DNA of 64,000 nt from Streptomyces changanensis (GCF_024600715.1 NZ_CP102332.1:2356001-2420000), one strand, 5' to 3'. Shown: positions 18,007 to 26,627, counted from the stretch's first letter. The notes: generated by a model not told the origin, from the letters alone. Numbers and translations: made by a program.

Positions 18007-19340
18007 CGTCCGTTCCGTTCGATCCCGCCGCCGAGGCCGCCCGGGCCACCCGGGAGATCCTCGACGACACGCTGCACGGCGACGCGCGGGGCGTCGTCGT
18101 GGACTCGCCGCCGGGCGCCGGCAAGTCCACGCTCGTGGTGCGCGCCGCGCTGGAGCTCGCGGCGGCCGGGCGGCCCCTCATGGTGGTCGCGCAGACCAAC
18201 GCCCAGGTCGACGACCTGGTGCTGCGGCTCGCCGAGAAGGACCCCGAGCTGCCGGTGGGCCGGCTCCACAGCAACGACTCCGACCCGTACGACAAGGCGC
18301 TCGACGACCTCGGCAACGTCCGGAAGTCGGCCAAGGTGGCGGACCTGACCGGGCTGGACGTGGTCATCTCCACGGCCGCGAAGTGGGCGCACGTGCGGGG
18401 CGCCGAGCCGTGGGGGCACGCCATCGTCGACGAGGCGTACCAGATGCGGTCGGACGCGCTGCTCGCCGTGGCCGGCCTCTTCGAGCGGGCGCTGTTCGTG
18501 GGCGACCCCGGCCAGCTCGACCCGTTCTCGGTGGTGGGCGCCGACCAGTGGGCGGGGCTGTCGTACGACCCGTCGGCGAGCGCCGTGTCGACGTTGCTCG
18601 CGCACAACCCGCGGCTGCCGCAGCACCGGCTGCCGGTGTCGTGGCGACTGCCGGCGTCGGCGGCGCCGCTGGTGTCGGCCGCCTTCTACCCGTACACGCC
18701 GTTCCGGGCGGGCACGGGCCCGGGCGACCGGCGCCTGTCCTTCGGCGTGCCGTCGGACGTGTCCGCCGCCGACCGCGTCCTGGACGAGGCGGCGGAGAGC
18801 GGCTGGGGCCTGCTGGAGCTGCCCGCCCGCCACACGCCGCGCACGGACCCGGAGGCGGTCCGGGCCTGCGCCCTGGTGGTGCGCCGCCTGCTGGACCGGG
18901 GGGCGGTCGCCGTCAGCGAGCGGTCCGACGGCCCCGTGCCCGTCACCGCGGACCGCGTCGCGGTCGGCACCGCCCACCGCGACCAGGCGGCGGCCGTCCG
19001 CGCGGCCCTCGCCAACCTCGGCGTGCGGGGCGTGACGGTGGACACGGCGAACCGCCTCCAGGGGCGCGAGTACGACGTGACGGTCGTCCTCCACCCGTTG
19101 TCGGGCCGGCCGGACGCCACGGCCTTCCACCTGGAGACCGGCCGCCTGTGCGTCCTGGCCTCCCGGCACCGGCACGCGTGCGTCGTGGTCTGCCGCGAGG
19201 GCGTGGCGGACCTCCTGGACGAGCACCCGTCGACGGAGCCGGTCCAGCTGGGCGTCACGGTCAAGTTCCCGGACGGCTGGGAGGCGAACCACGCGGTCCT
19301 CTCGCACCTCGCGGAGCACCGCGTCCGCCACCGCCCCTGA
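18003..19340 (+). CDS. SF1 helicase of the Dna2/UPF1 type
   Basis: 445-residue helicase from GTG 18003, which overlaps the previous stop as GTGA. Motifs in order: Walker A SPPGAGKST (K41), motif Ia MVVAQTNAQVDDL, Walker B IVDEAYQM (D143, E144), motif III VGDPGQLDP (167-174), motif IV SWRLPAS, motif V TVDTANRLQGREYDVTVV (about 345-362) and motif VI LASRHRHACVVV. The DEAYQ box and the QGREYDV signature are those of UPF1-like SF1B helicases. Large accessory domains are missing, consistent with the middle gene supplying them. With the Fe-S nuclease two genes upstream, the operon looks like a split Dna2-type nuclease-helicase; host repair or phage defence are both possible. Confidence 0.88.
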   Translation: MTSVPFDPAAEAARATREILDDTLHGDARGVVVDSPPGAGKSTLVVRAALELAAAGRPLMVVAQTNAQVDDLVLRLAEKDPELPVGRLHSNDSDPYDKALDDLGNVRKSAKVADLTGLDVVISTAAKWAHVRGAEPWGHAIVDEAYQMRSDALLAVAGLFERALFVGDPGQLDPFSVVGADQWAGLSYDPSASAVSTLLAHNPRLPQHRLPVSWRLPASAAPLVSAAFYPYTPFRAGTGPGDRRLSFGVPSDVSAADRVLDEAAESGWGLLELPARHTPRTDPEAVRACALVVRRLLDRGAVAVSERSDGPVPVTADRVAVGTAHRDQAAAVRAALANLGVRGVTVDTANRLQGREYDVTVVLHPLSGRPDATAFHLETGRLCVLASRHRHACVVVCREGVADLLDEHPSTEPVQLGVTVKFPDGWEANHAVLSHLAEHRVRHRP

Positions 19341-19585
19341 CCCCGCGCGCCGGTCCGGCCGGGCGCCGCTCGGAGCGGCGGAACGGGCTCCGGGACGGGC
19401 GTCGGGCGGAGCCGGGGCGCGGTCGGCGCGAGGTCGGGCGGAGCCGGGGGACGTGGTCTTGTGGGAGGCGGGACAATGGTCGGTGGCCGTCGGTACGGCC
19501 GGTACGACCGGACGGCTGCGCGCACACGGAGCGCACGGCACGGCACGGCAGCGCACGGCACGGCAGCAGCGATGGGAGTTCACCG
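19341..19585. other. Intergenic region with short GC repeats
   Basis: 245 bases. At about 19530-19570 there is a run of cggcacggca/gcgcacggca units. A promoter for the following small gene probably lies here; no gene is visible. Confidence 0.5.
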
Positions 19586-19942
19586 ATGGCGGAGACCGAG
19601 CGGAGCGAGCAGCAGCGACGGTTCAAACCGGCGCCCCTGCTCTTCGAGCCTGCGGAGGCCGCCGCGGACCCGGAGCACTTCTTCGACCTGGAGTCCATCG
19701 AGGACCCGCGCGAGCTGCTCTCCCGGTCCACGGAGCTCACGCTGGCCTTCCGCGCGGCGGCCGACCGGGCGGTGGAGTACCAGGCGATGGCGGCGGCGCA
19801 GCTCGCCGACCCCCGCCGGTTCGACCGGCTGACCACGGCGGACATCGCCCAGCGCGCCGAGTGGACCGAGGACTACGCGAAGAAGATGGTCGAGTTCGGC
19901 CGGGACCTGCTGCGCGGCGGCGGGCGGACCGGCGAGGACTGA
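19586..19942 (+). CDS. Conserved small cytoplasmic protein of unknown function
   Basis: 118 residues from ATG 19586, acidic and helical (DPEHFFDLESIEDPRELL, STELTLAFRAAADRAVEYQA, RAEWTEDYAKKMVEFGRDLL). No motif, membrane segment or signal peptide. The mid-section has coiled-coil character and the C-terminus is Gly-rich. It follows the nuclease/helicase operon by 245 bases on the same strand but seems to have its own leader. I do not recognise the family. Confidence 0.75.
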   Translation: MAETERSEQQRRFKPAPLLFEPAEAAADPEHFFDLESIEDPRELLSRSTELTLAFRAAADRAVEYQAMAAAQLADPRRFDRLTTADIAQRAEWTEDYAKKMVEFGRDLLRGGGRTGED

Positions 19943-20061
19943 GCCACACGGGCACGCCCTGGGCATATGCCGAGGGGGAAAGATACCCCTCCCGCTCCCC
20001 GATTGTCCCCGTTTTCGGGAACTCAGTGAGATCGCTTCGTCACCTTCGGTAGACCGGTGGC

Positions 20062-20718
20062 ATGAGGACCTGGTTGCGAGACGAGACCCCGCCGAGCCCC
20101 GTCCACGGCGACGCCGACGAGCGTCGCGCCGACGTCCTCCCGCACCCGGGGGGCGACGGGCCGCACCACGCCACGCGGATCACCGCCGACGGCGCGGAGT
20201 GGCTGGTGTCCGGCTCCGCGTACCCGGCCACCACCCTCTCGCGGTGGGAGGCCCACCCCACCGCCCCGGCGGTGCTGCCCTGCGGTTCCGTCTTCGACGT
20301 GGTGAACGTGCCCGCCGTCTTCGGGCGGCGCCTCCTGGACCGGCTGTGGGAGGAGGGCCCCGGCTCCGGCCCGGTCGCGGCGCACCACGGACGGATGCTG
20401 CTGTTCACCGCCCCCGGCACGAGCCAGCGGCTGCCCTCCCTGCTGGGCTGGGAGGAGTGGGGCGACGCGGTCCCGCCGCTGCTCTGCCACGGCCTCGGCG
20501 ACGCGGTCACCGTGCCCCCGCTCGTCCGGGGCAGGGGCGAGGGGCCCCGCTGGGTCGTCGCCCCCGACACCCGCCGCCCCTGGCTGCCGGGCCCCGACGT
20601 GGTCCTGTGGGCGTGCGTCCGCGTGGCCCGCGCCACGTCCGCCGGGGCCGTCCGGGTATCGATTTCGCCCGACCCGGAGCAGGATGCTAAGGTCTACGAC
20701 GTCAGCAGGCGCCGCTAG
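20062..20718 (+). CDS. Prim-pol-like (bifunctional DNA primase/polymerase N-terminal type) protein
   Basis: 218 residues from ATG 20062. The core reads CGSVFDVVNVPAVFGRRLLD, SGPVAAHHGRMLLFTAPG, LPSLLGWEEWG and DAVTVPP, the pattern of actinobacterial proteins annotated as primase/polymerase N-terminal-domain proteins; the same pattern occurs at 12084-12620. No convincing metal-binding acidic triad is visible, so this may be a non-enzymatic descendant. The last residues and stop (20716-20718) lie inside the 5' end of tRNA-Lys, and the tRNA promoter must lie inside the gene. A Cys and several Trp mark the conserved core. Confidence 0.7.
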   Translation: MRTWLRDETPPSPVHGDADERRADVLPHPGGDGPHHATRITADGAEWLVSGSAYPATTLSRWEAHPTAPAVLPCGSVFDVVNVPAVFGRRLLDRLWEEGPGSGPVAAHHGRMLLFTAPGTSQRLPSLLGWEEWGDAVPPLLCHGLGDAVTVPPLVRGRGEGPRWVVAPDTRRPWLPGPDVVLWACVRVARATSAGAVRVSISPDPEQDAKVYDVSRRR

Positions 20719-20782
20719 CTCAGTTGGTTAGAGCAGCTGACTCTTAATCAGCGGGTCCGGGGTTCGAGTCCCTGGCGGCGCA
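20709..20782 (+). tRNA. tRNA-Lys (anticodon CTT), copy 1
   Basis: 74-nt cloverleaf: acceptor gcgccgc with gcggcgc plus discriminator A, D arm with ctcagttggttagag, anticodon stem gctga/tcagc around loop ctcttaa (anticodon CTT), and T arm ggttcgagtcc. CCA is not encoded. A TAaggT-like -10 element sits about 17 bases upstream, within the preceding gene. Copies 2 and 3 are at 31700 and 37119. Confidence 0.95.
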
Positions 20783-20790
20783 CAGACGGA

Positions 20791-20820
20791 AGAAGCCCCT
20801 CGCGGAAGCGGGGGGCTTCT
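20791..20820 (+). terminator. Terminator of tRNA-Lys copy 1
   Basis: agaagcccc (20791-20799) pairs with ggggcttct (20812-20820); the loop contains a further cgc/gcg pairing. It lies 8 bases after the tRNA and between it and the convergent protease gene. Confidence 0.8.
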
Positions 20821-20839
20821 TCGTGCGCCTTCCTCGTGG

Positions 20840-22396
20840 CTACGGCGTGATCCGGACCGTCCAGTCCCCCGCCGGAGTCCGAGCCCCCACCTGCACGCGC
20901 ACACCCTCCCCCGGCACGGTGAACGACTCGCCCTCACGAAGTGGCGCGTCCGCCAGCGGCGGGTACACCGAGCGGTCCCGGCACGCCGCCGTCAGCGGGT
21001 GGGCGTCGACCACCTCCACGGGTCCCGCACCGGACTCGGCGCCGGCCCGCACCCGGTAGACGAGCACGCCCTCCGCGCAGGTGCCCCGGTCGTTGCCGAC
21101 CGCGCCGCGCGCCTCGACGGCGAGCACGGTGTCGCGGCCCGTGCGCACCACCGCCAGCCGCGCCCCCGGCCCCGCACCGCGGGGCAGCGCGCCGTCGGCC
21201 GCCGTACCCGCGCCCGTGCCCGTATCCACACCCGGCCCGGCCGCCCCCGTACCCGGCGCGCCTGTGCCGCCCGGGTCCGCGCCACCGCCCGCACCCGCCC
21301 CCTGCGCGCCGAAGCCGGCCCCCGGGTCCGCCCCGCCCGGGACGGGAACGGCCGGGACGGGAACGGCCTGGCCGGGAACGCCCGGGTCCGCGGCGCCCGG
21401 GACGGGAACGGCCGGGTCCGCGCCGCCCGGGACGGAGCCGCCCCCGTCCGCGCCGTCCGGGTCCGTCCCGCCGGACAGCGGTCGCAGCGTCACCCACTGC
21501 GGGGTGCGCACGCAGCGCACCTGCGGCTCGTCGAGCCACCCGAGCTTCCACTTGTGCCAGCCGAAGGGCTCGGGCGCCATGGCGAACTGGCTGCCCATGA
21601 CGTCCCAGTCGCCCACGTGCGTGTCCCAGTCGCCCTTCCCGTCCACCGGGCGGTTGTACAGGTCGGGCAGGTCGAAGACGTGGCCGGTCTCGTGGGCGAG
21701 GACGTTGCGGTCCGGCGGGTGCCGCTCGAAGACGGTGACGACCCGGTCGATGTCGGTGCCGTCCGCCCGCAGCGGGGTCCGCAGGTTGACGACCTTCGTC
21801 GCGTCCGAGTCGACGCCCGGCGCGTCCGGGTCCGCGACCAGGTAGACGACGTCGTACCGGGAGAAGTCCACCACCGGGTCCGCCACGGCCAGCGCGTCGC
21901 GCAGATAGGCGGCCCGCCGGTCAGGCGCCCAGTCGCGCCGCACGGCGTACGCCGTGGAGGGACGCGGCATGCGCAGCCAGCCGTGCCGGGGCTCGGCGCG
22001 CAGCGCGAAGCGGCCGTACGAGGCGCGCGCGAAGAACTCGCTGGTGCCGGGGAAGTGGTCCGCGGCGATCACCTCGGTGCCGTGCACGGGGGTCGCGTCG
22101 GGGAAGGAGAGGAAGACCATCACCGCGTCCAGCGCCCGGTCGGGCCGCGGGTAGGCGGTGTTCCAGGTGTCCAGCCCCAGGGAGTGGTGGGCCTCGGTAC
22201 GGGGCAGGACGCACGGCCCCGTGGACGGGACGGCCGCCACCGGGCCGGCGGCGAGGCCGGTGGCGGCGATGGCGATCAGGGAGAACACACCGGCGGCCGT
22301 GGAGCGCAGGCTCGGCAGGTGCACTCCCCCGGGTGGCTGCGCGGGTGGCTGCTGACCCTGCACGTCGACCTCCGGGTGCGAGATGCGGAACGTCAT
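20840..22396 (-). CDS. Secreted M6-like zinc metalloprotease
   Basis: 518 residues from ATG 22396 (MTFRISHPEV); a longer frame to 22462 exists but has no better ribosome site. The signal peptide spans about 22-53 (TAAGVFSLIAIAATGLAAGPVAA). The catalytic site is LAHETGHVFDLPDLY (HExxH with a downstream Asp), followed by WDTHVGDWDVMGSQF, the Met-containing motif of M6/immune-inhibitor-A-type proteases, and FGWHKWKLGWL. Between about residues 310 and 410 a Gly/Ala/Pro insert with repeats such as VPVPGGADPG interrupts the C-terminal beta domain, which resumes at RLAVVRTGRDTVLAVEARG. Probable target: extracellular proteins. Function of the insert unknown. Confidence 0.85.
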   Translation of the reverse strand: MTFRISHPEVDVQGQQPPAQPPGGVHLPSLRSTAAGVFSLIAIAATGLAAGPVAAVPSTGPCVLPRTEAHHSLGLDTWNTAYPRPDRALDAVMVFLSFPDATPVHGTEVIAADHFPGTSEFFARASYGRFALRAEPRHGWLRMPRPSTAYAVRRDWAPDRRAAYLRDALAVADPVVDFSRYDVVYLVADPDAPGVDSDATKVVNLRTPLRADGTDIDRVVTVFERHPPDRNVLAHETGHVFDLPDLYNRPVDGKGDWDTHVGDWDVMGSQFAMAPEPFGWHKWKLGWLDEPQVRCVRTPQWVTLRPLSGGTDPDGADGGGSVPGGADPAVPVPGAADPGVPGQAVPVPAVPVPGGADPGAGFGAQGAGAGGGADPGGTGAPGTGAAGPGVDTGTGAGTAADGALPRGAGPGARLAVVRTGRDTVLAVEARGAVGNDRGTCAEGVLVYRVRAGAESGAGPVEVVDAHPLTAACRDRSVYPPLADAPLREGESFTVPGEGVRVQVGARTPAGDWTVRITP

Positions 22397-22696
22397 CCCA
22401 CCCTGTGGGGGTTTGCCACGTTTCGTCCTGTTCCGCTGCACCACTCGGGTGAGCAGCGACACTCCCGGACCACATCGGTCACTTCACTGACAGTCACAAC
22501 CGGTCAGACCGGGACCGGGCGCCGCCACACCCGTGCAGAAACGATCGTCCCTGTTCGGCAGGCGGACACGGAGGCCCCGACGGCCCGGCGATGGCGCTGG
22601 AACGGCCCAACGGCAGCCTCTATGATCGGCACACTTTCCTTGGCTGACCTCGCCCGACCACACCTGTACGTCACAACTGCCCTGCGGGAGCGAGCG
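22397..22696. other. Divergent promoter region of protease and c-di-GMP gene
   Basis: 300 bases without a gene, less GC-rich than its surroundings. It should hold promoters for both divergent genes; I could not assign a regulator. Confidence 0.5.
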
Positions 22697-24601
22697 GTGA
22701 GCGGAACTCCAGAAGGACCGGGACACACGGCAGTCGCGCAGCCCTGCACCACGATCCGCGCGATCACGGAGGGTGACTGCGGGGCGGCGGGCGACTCCGG
22801 CGTCCGCCGGTACGCGGCGCGGACCGAGCCGCCGCCCCGGTCCGGTCCCGTCCCGGCGGGCGAGCTGCGGGACGTCCACGCGGCGTTCAACGCCGCGCAG
22901 CTCGCCATGGCGGTCGTCGACCCCGACGGCCTCGTCCTCAACGCCAACGACGCGCTCGCCGCGCTCCTCGGCACGGACGCGGCGTCGCTGCGCGACCAGG
23001 TCGCCGCCGACCTCGTCGACCTGGCCGGCGACCCCCGCACCTGGCACGCCTACCGGGAGGTGCTGCGCGGCCACCGCTCGCGGTTCCGCTGCACGCGCCG
23101 GCTCAAGCACCCCGACGGGCGGTCCCTGTGGGCGGAGGTGACCGTCGCGCCGGTGCCCCGCGGCCACAACGTGCTGCTGTCCATCGCCGACATCAGCGAC
23201 CGCCGCGAGCTCCAGGCCCGGCTGCGCCACCTCCAGATGCACGACCCGGTCACCCGCCTGCCCAACCGGACCCTGTTCTTCGAGCGCCTCACCTCCGCGC
23301 TGGAGAACTCCTCGTACGACGCCTACGAGTCGTACGGCTCCCACGGCGACGGCGGCACGGGCCGGATCGGCCTGTGCTACCTCGACCTCGACGGCTTCAA
23401 GGCCGTCAACGACACCCTCGGCCACCGCGTCGGCGACCGGCTCCTCGCCGCCGTCGCCACCCGCCTCACGGAGTGCGCCGACAACGACGGGCACGCCCGC
23501 GGCGGCGGCCACCTCGTGGCCCGTCTCGGCGGCGACGAGTTCGCCATCCTCGTCGAGGACTCCTCCGGCACCGACCAGCTCGCCGGGCTCGCCGGGGCCG
23601 TACTCGCCGCGGTGCAGCGGCCGTTCGACCTCGCGGGGCAGCGGCTGTCCGTCTCCGCCTCCATCGGCGTCGTCGAGCGGCTCGCGGCGGGCACCACGGT
23701 GAACGGCCTGATGCAGGCCGCCGACACCACGCTGTACTGGGCCAAGGCCGACGGCAAGGCGCGCTGGACGCTCTTCGACCCCGAGCGCAACGCCCACCGC
23801 ATGACCCGGCAGGCGCTCAGCTCCACGCTCCGGCCGGCCGTGGAGCGGGGCGAGTTCGCCCTGGAGTACCAGCCGCTGGTGGGCATGGCCGACGGGACCG
23901 TGCGGGGCGTCGAGGCGCTGGTGCGCTGGCACCACCCGCGCTTCGGCGCGCTGGCGCCGAATCGGTTCGTCGGCATCGCCGAGGAGGACGGCTCGATCGT
24001 GCAGCTGGGCCGCTGGGTGCTGCGGACCGCGTGCCGGCAGGCCCGCCGGTGGCAGCTCGAACACCCCCGCGAGCGGCCCCTGTTCGTCAGCGTCAACGTC
24101 GCCGTGCGGCAGGTGTGGGACTCCGACCTCGTCACGGACGTCGCCGGGATCCTGGCCGAGACGGGGCTCCCCGCCCACCTGCTCCAGCTGGAGCTGACCG
24201 AGTCCGCGGTGATGGGCTCGGCCGGGCGCCCGCTCCAGGCGCTCCAGGCGCTCAGCGACATGGGCGTGCGGATCGCCATCGACGACTTCGGCACCGGGTA
24301 CTCCAACCTCGCCTACCTGAGCCGGCTGCCCGTGTCCGTGCTGAAGCTCGACGGCTCGTTCGTCCGCGGCTTCCAGGACGAGGCACACCCCAACCCGGCC
24401 GACGAGGTGATCGTCGAGACGATGGTGGACCTGGCGCACCGACTGGGGCTGACCGTCACGGCCGAGTGCGTGGAGACGGCCGGGCAGGCGGCGCGGCTGC
24501 GCCGGATCGGCTGTGACACCGGGCAGGGCTGGCTGTACTCCCGGGCGGTGGCCCCGGAGCGGATCGCCGACATGATCCGCGTGGGCGCGAAGGTCGCCTG
24601 A
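22697..24601 (+). CDS. PAS-GGDEF-EAL bifunctional c-di-GMP enzyme
   Basis: 634-residue cytoplasmic protein from GTG 22697 with gggag upstream. A PAS domain (about 60-175, FNAAQLAMAVVDPDGLVLNAND, ISDRRELQARLRHLQ) is followed by a diguanylate cyclase domain with intact GGDEF (ARLGGDEFAILVED) and DLDGFKAVNDTLGH, and a phosphodiesterase domain with intact EAL (GVEALVRWHHP), DDFGTGYSN and KLDGSFV. No membrane segment is seen. Streptomycetes use such proteins (RmdA, CdgA and relatives) to set c-di-GMP levels for BldD and RsiG/WhiG control of development. Which orthologue this is cannot be decided from sequence alone. Confidence 0.93.
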   Translation: MSGTPEGPGHTAVAQPCTTIRAITEGDCGAAGDSGVRRYAARTEPPPRSGPVPAGELRDVHAAFNAAQLAMAVVDPDGLVLNANDALAALLGTDAASLRDQVAADLVDLAGDPRTWHAYREVLRGHRSRFRCTRRLKHPDGRSLWAEVTVAPVPRGHNVLLSIADISDRRELQARLRHLQMHDPVTRLPNRTLFFERLTSALENSSYDAYESYGSHGDGGTGRIGLCYLDLDGFKAVNDTLGHRVGDRLLAAVATRLTECADNDGHARGGGHLVARLGGDEFAILVEDSSGTDQLAGLAGAVLAAVQRPFDLAGQRLSVSASIGVVERLAAGTTVNGLMQAADTTLYWAKADGKARWTLFDPERNAHRMTRQALSSTLRPAVERGEFALEYQPLVGMADGTVRGVEALVRWHHPRFGALAPNRFVGIAEEDGSIVQLGRWVLRTACRQARRWQLEHPRERPLFVSVNVAVRQVWDSDLVTDVAGILAETGLPAHLLQLELTESAVMGSAGRPLQALQALSDMGVRIAIDDFGTGYSNLAYLSRLPVSVLKLDGSFVRGFQDEAHPNPADEVIVETMVDLAHRLGLTVTAECVETAGQAARLRRIGCDTGQGWLYSRAVAPERIADMIRVGAKVA

Positions 24602-24609
24602 GCCGGCCG

Positions 24610-24742
24610 GGCGCGGGACCGGGCGGGCGCGGGACCGGCGTGGGCGCGGGACCGGGCGCGGGACCGGCGTGGGACCGGGCAGGCGCGGGACCGGCGTGGG
24701 ACCGGGCAGGCGCGGGACCGGCGTGGGACCGGCGTGGGAACC
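24610..24742. repeat. GC-rich tandem repeats downstream of the c-di-GMP gene
   Basis: Several imperfect copies of a unit reading gcgggaccggcgtgggaccgggcag, partly with period about 27, between the stop of the c-di-GMP gene and the chitinase terminator. Confidence 0.8.
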
Positions 24743-24780
24743 GCCCCTGACCGGGAGGCCGCGGCTCTCCGGTCAGGGGC
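24743..24780. terminator. Hairpin between convergent c-di-GMP and chitinase genes
   Basis: gcccctgaccgg (24743-24754) pairs perfectly with ccggtcaggggc (24769-24780), 14-base loop. It can serve both directions. Confidence 0.75.
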
Positions 24781-24824
24781 GGTGGTGTGGGGGGTGGGTT
24801 CCGGGGGCGGTCCGGGTACGGCGC

Positions 24825-26546
24825 TCAGCAGGCGCCGAGGTCCTGCCAGACGCCCCACTCGCCGGTGGTGCCGGGCTCCTCGCCCCGTGTCCACCACTTG
24901 GCCTTCCAGGTGCGCCCCTGGTGGGAGACCTGCGCGCCGCCGCCGTACGAGGCCGCCCGGTCCCAGGCACCGGCCGTGCAGCCGGCCGGGCCGGTGGGCG
25001 TCGGAGTCGGGGTCGGAGTGGGGGCGGGGGTCGGAGTCGGAGTCGGGGTCGGGGTGGGGGTCGGAGTCGGGGTGGGGATCGGGTCCGGGGTCTGCGGGGT
25101 GCCGCCGACGGCCGCCACGATCTCGTTGAGCAGCGTCGTACCGGCGTCCAGCCCGAGCAGCGAGTACATCATCGCGCCCGCCAGGCCCCGGCTGCGGCCG
25201 TACTCGGCGCGCGCCTGGACGGCCCGCTTGTCGAGGCCGGTGAAGAACTCGCCGTCCTTGTGGAAGTAGCTGGCCTTCGCCCGGTCGTCCCAGAACGTGG
25301 TCGCCGGGTTGTCGACGATGCCGCCGAGCTCCTTGTAGTGGGCGATGCCGGCCTGCCGGCTCACCGGGCGGGCGGCCGAGGCGCCGGTCGCGGGCTGGGC
25401 GAGGCCGTTGCTCCCCCCGGCGGGGACGCCCTTCCAACCGCGGTAGTAGAACTCGTACCCGAGCGTCAGCTTGTTCGCCGGGAAGCCGCCCGCGATGCCG
25501 TAGGCGGGCTCGCCGTCGATCCAGGCGTCGATGGCGTTGTCGATCGAGTACTTCTCGGTGCCCGGCTTGATCGGGTCCGTCGGGTCGTCGGAGCCGGAGT
25601 ACAGCGGGGACTGGTGGTACGTCGGCCCGTCGCCGTCCCAGGCGCCGTGCATGTCGTACGTCATGATGTTCGCGTAGTCGAGGTACGCGCCGATCTTGTC
25701 CGTCTCGATGTGCTTGATCTTGTCCTGGCCGGCCGGGAGCGCCGCCGTCAGCAGGTATTTCTTGCCGCCGTGCGCGGCGCCGTACGCGTCGAGCTGCTTG
25801 CGGAACTCGGCGAGCAGCAGCGTGAAGTTCTGCTTGTCCTCCGGCCCGTGGTGGTTGCCGAGGTGGCCGTCGGGCGAGCCGGGGTACTCCCAGTCGACGT
25901 CGATGCCGTCGAAGATCCCGGCCGCCGTGCCGGGGCCGCCGAAGCCGCCCTCGACGGGCAGGTCGCCCTGGATGTACTGCTTGACGCACGACGAGACGAG
26001 CTTCTTGCGGCTCGCGTCCGTCTTCGCGGCGTCGTGGAAGTACTTGGAGTAGGTCCAGCCGCCCAACGAGATGTTGATCTTCAGGTGGGGGTACTTCGCC
26101 TTCAGCTCCTTGAACTGGTTGAAGACGCCCACGATCGGCTGGTCCCACGTGTCGGCGACGCCGTCCACGCTGTCGGCGGCCGCGAAGGAGCGCTGGTAGT
26201 CGGCGTACGAGTCGCCCGCGCCGTCACCGGCGTCGGGGTTGTTGTCGTCCCCCGCCGCCTTGTTCGCCATGAAGCAGGTGTGCTCGGTCGGGTGGATGTT
26301 GCCGAACGAGTAGTTGATGACGTCCAGTTTGGCGGCGATGCCCCGGGTGTCGAGGTGCTTGGGGTAGAACGCGTTGCCGTAGACGCTCCACTGGTCGTAG
26401 TAGGCGATCTTCACGCCGCCGGGGGCGGCCGCGGGCGCGGTCTCCGCCGCGCGGGCGGTGTCGGGGCCGGCGACGGCGGCCAGCACACCGGTGGCGGCGA
26501 CGGCCAGGCCGGTGAGCGCGGCGAGCAGGGGTTTGCGGGCGGGCAC
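24825..26546 (-). CDS. Secreted GH18 chitinase with C-terminal CBM5/12
   Basis: 573 residues from GTG 26546, with ggagg 7 bases upstream; the longer frame to 26627 is not needed. The signal peptide runs to about residue 37 (VAGPDTARAAE). The GH18 barrel carries ISLGGWTYSKYF and the catalytic FDGIDVDWEYPG (DGxDxDxE), plus MTYDMHGAWDG and the large alpha/beta insertion typical of ChiA-type exo-chitinases. A PT repeat linker of about 40 residues leads to a 50-residue CBM5/12 (AWDRAASYGGGAQVSHQGRTWKAKWW) ending in Cys. The promoter contains two 12-bp elements typical of streptomycete chitinase genes, so regulation by chitin-derived GlcNAc through DasR is likely. Confidence 0.93.
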   Translation of the reverse strand: MPARKPLLAALTGLAVAATGVLAAVAGPDTARAAETAPAAAPGGVKIAYYDQWSVYGNAFYPKHLDTRGIAAKLDVINYSFGNIHPTEHTCFMANKAAGDDNNPDAGDGAGDSYADYQRSFAAADSVDGVADTWDQPIVGVFNQFKELKAKYPHLKINISLGGWTYSKYFHDAAKTDASRKKLVSSCVKQYIQGDLPVEGGFGGPGTAAGIFDGIDVDWEYPGSPDGHLGNHHGPEDKQNFTLLLAEFRKQLDAYGAAHGGKKYLLTAALPAGQDKIKHIETDKIGAYLDYANIMTYDMHGAWDGDGPTYHQSPLYSGSDDPTDPIKPGTEKYSIDNAIDAWIDGEPAYGIAGGFPANKLTLGYEFYYRGWKGVPAGGSNGLAQPATGASAARPVSRQAGIAHYKELGGIVDNPATTFWDDRAKASYFHKDGEFFTGLDKRAVQARAEYGRSRGLAGAMMYSLLGLDAGTTLLNEIVAAVGGTPQTPDPIPTPTPTPTPTPTPTPTPAPTPTPTPTPTGPAGCTAGAWDRAASYGGGAQVSHQGRTWKAKWWTRGEEPGTTGEWGVWQDLGAC

Positions 26547-26627
26547 GAGCGGCCTCCGAGGGGGTGAAGCGCGGTACGCGGAGCTGAAGTCGAAGAATTG
26601 ATAACCGCCGCGCGAACGCCCCGTCAA

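Noticed and set aside
20999-22696. N-terminal extension of the c-di-GMP enzyme to 1200 residues
   Set aside because: The frame overlaps the minus-strand protease gene in full and has Arg/Pro/Gly-rich shadow composition; GTG 22697 has a ribosome site and precedes the PAS domain.
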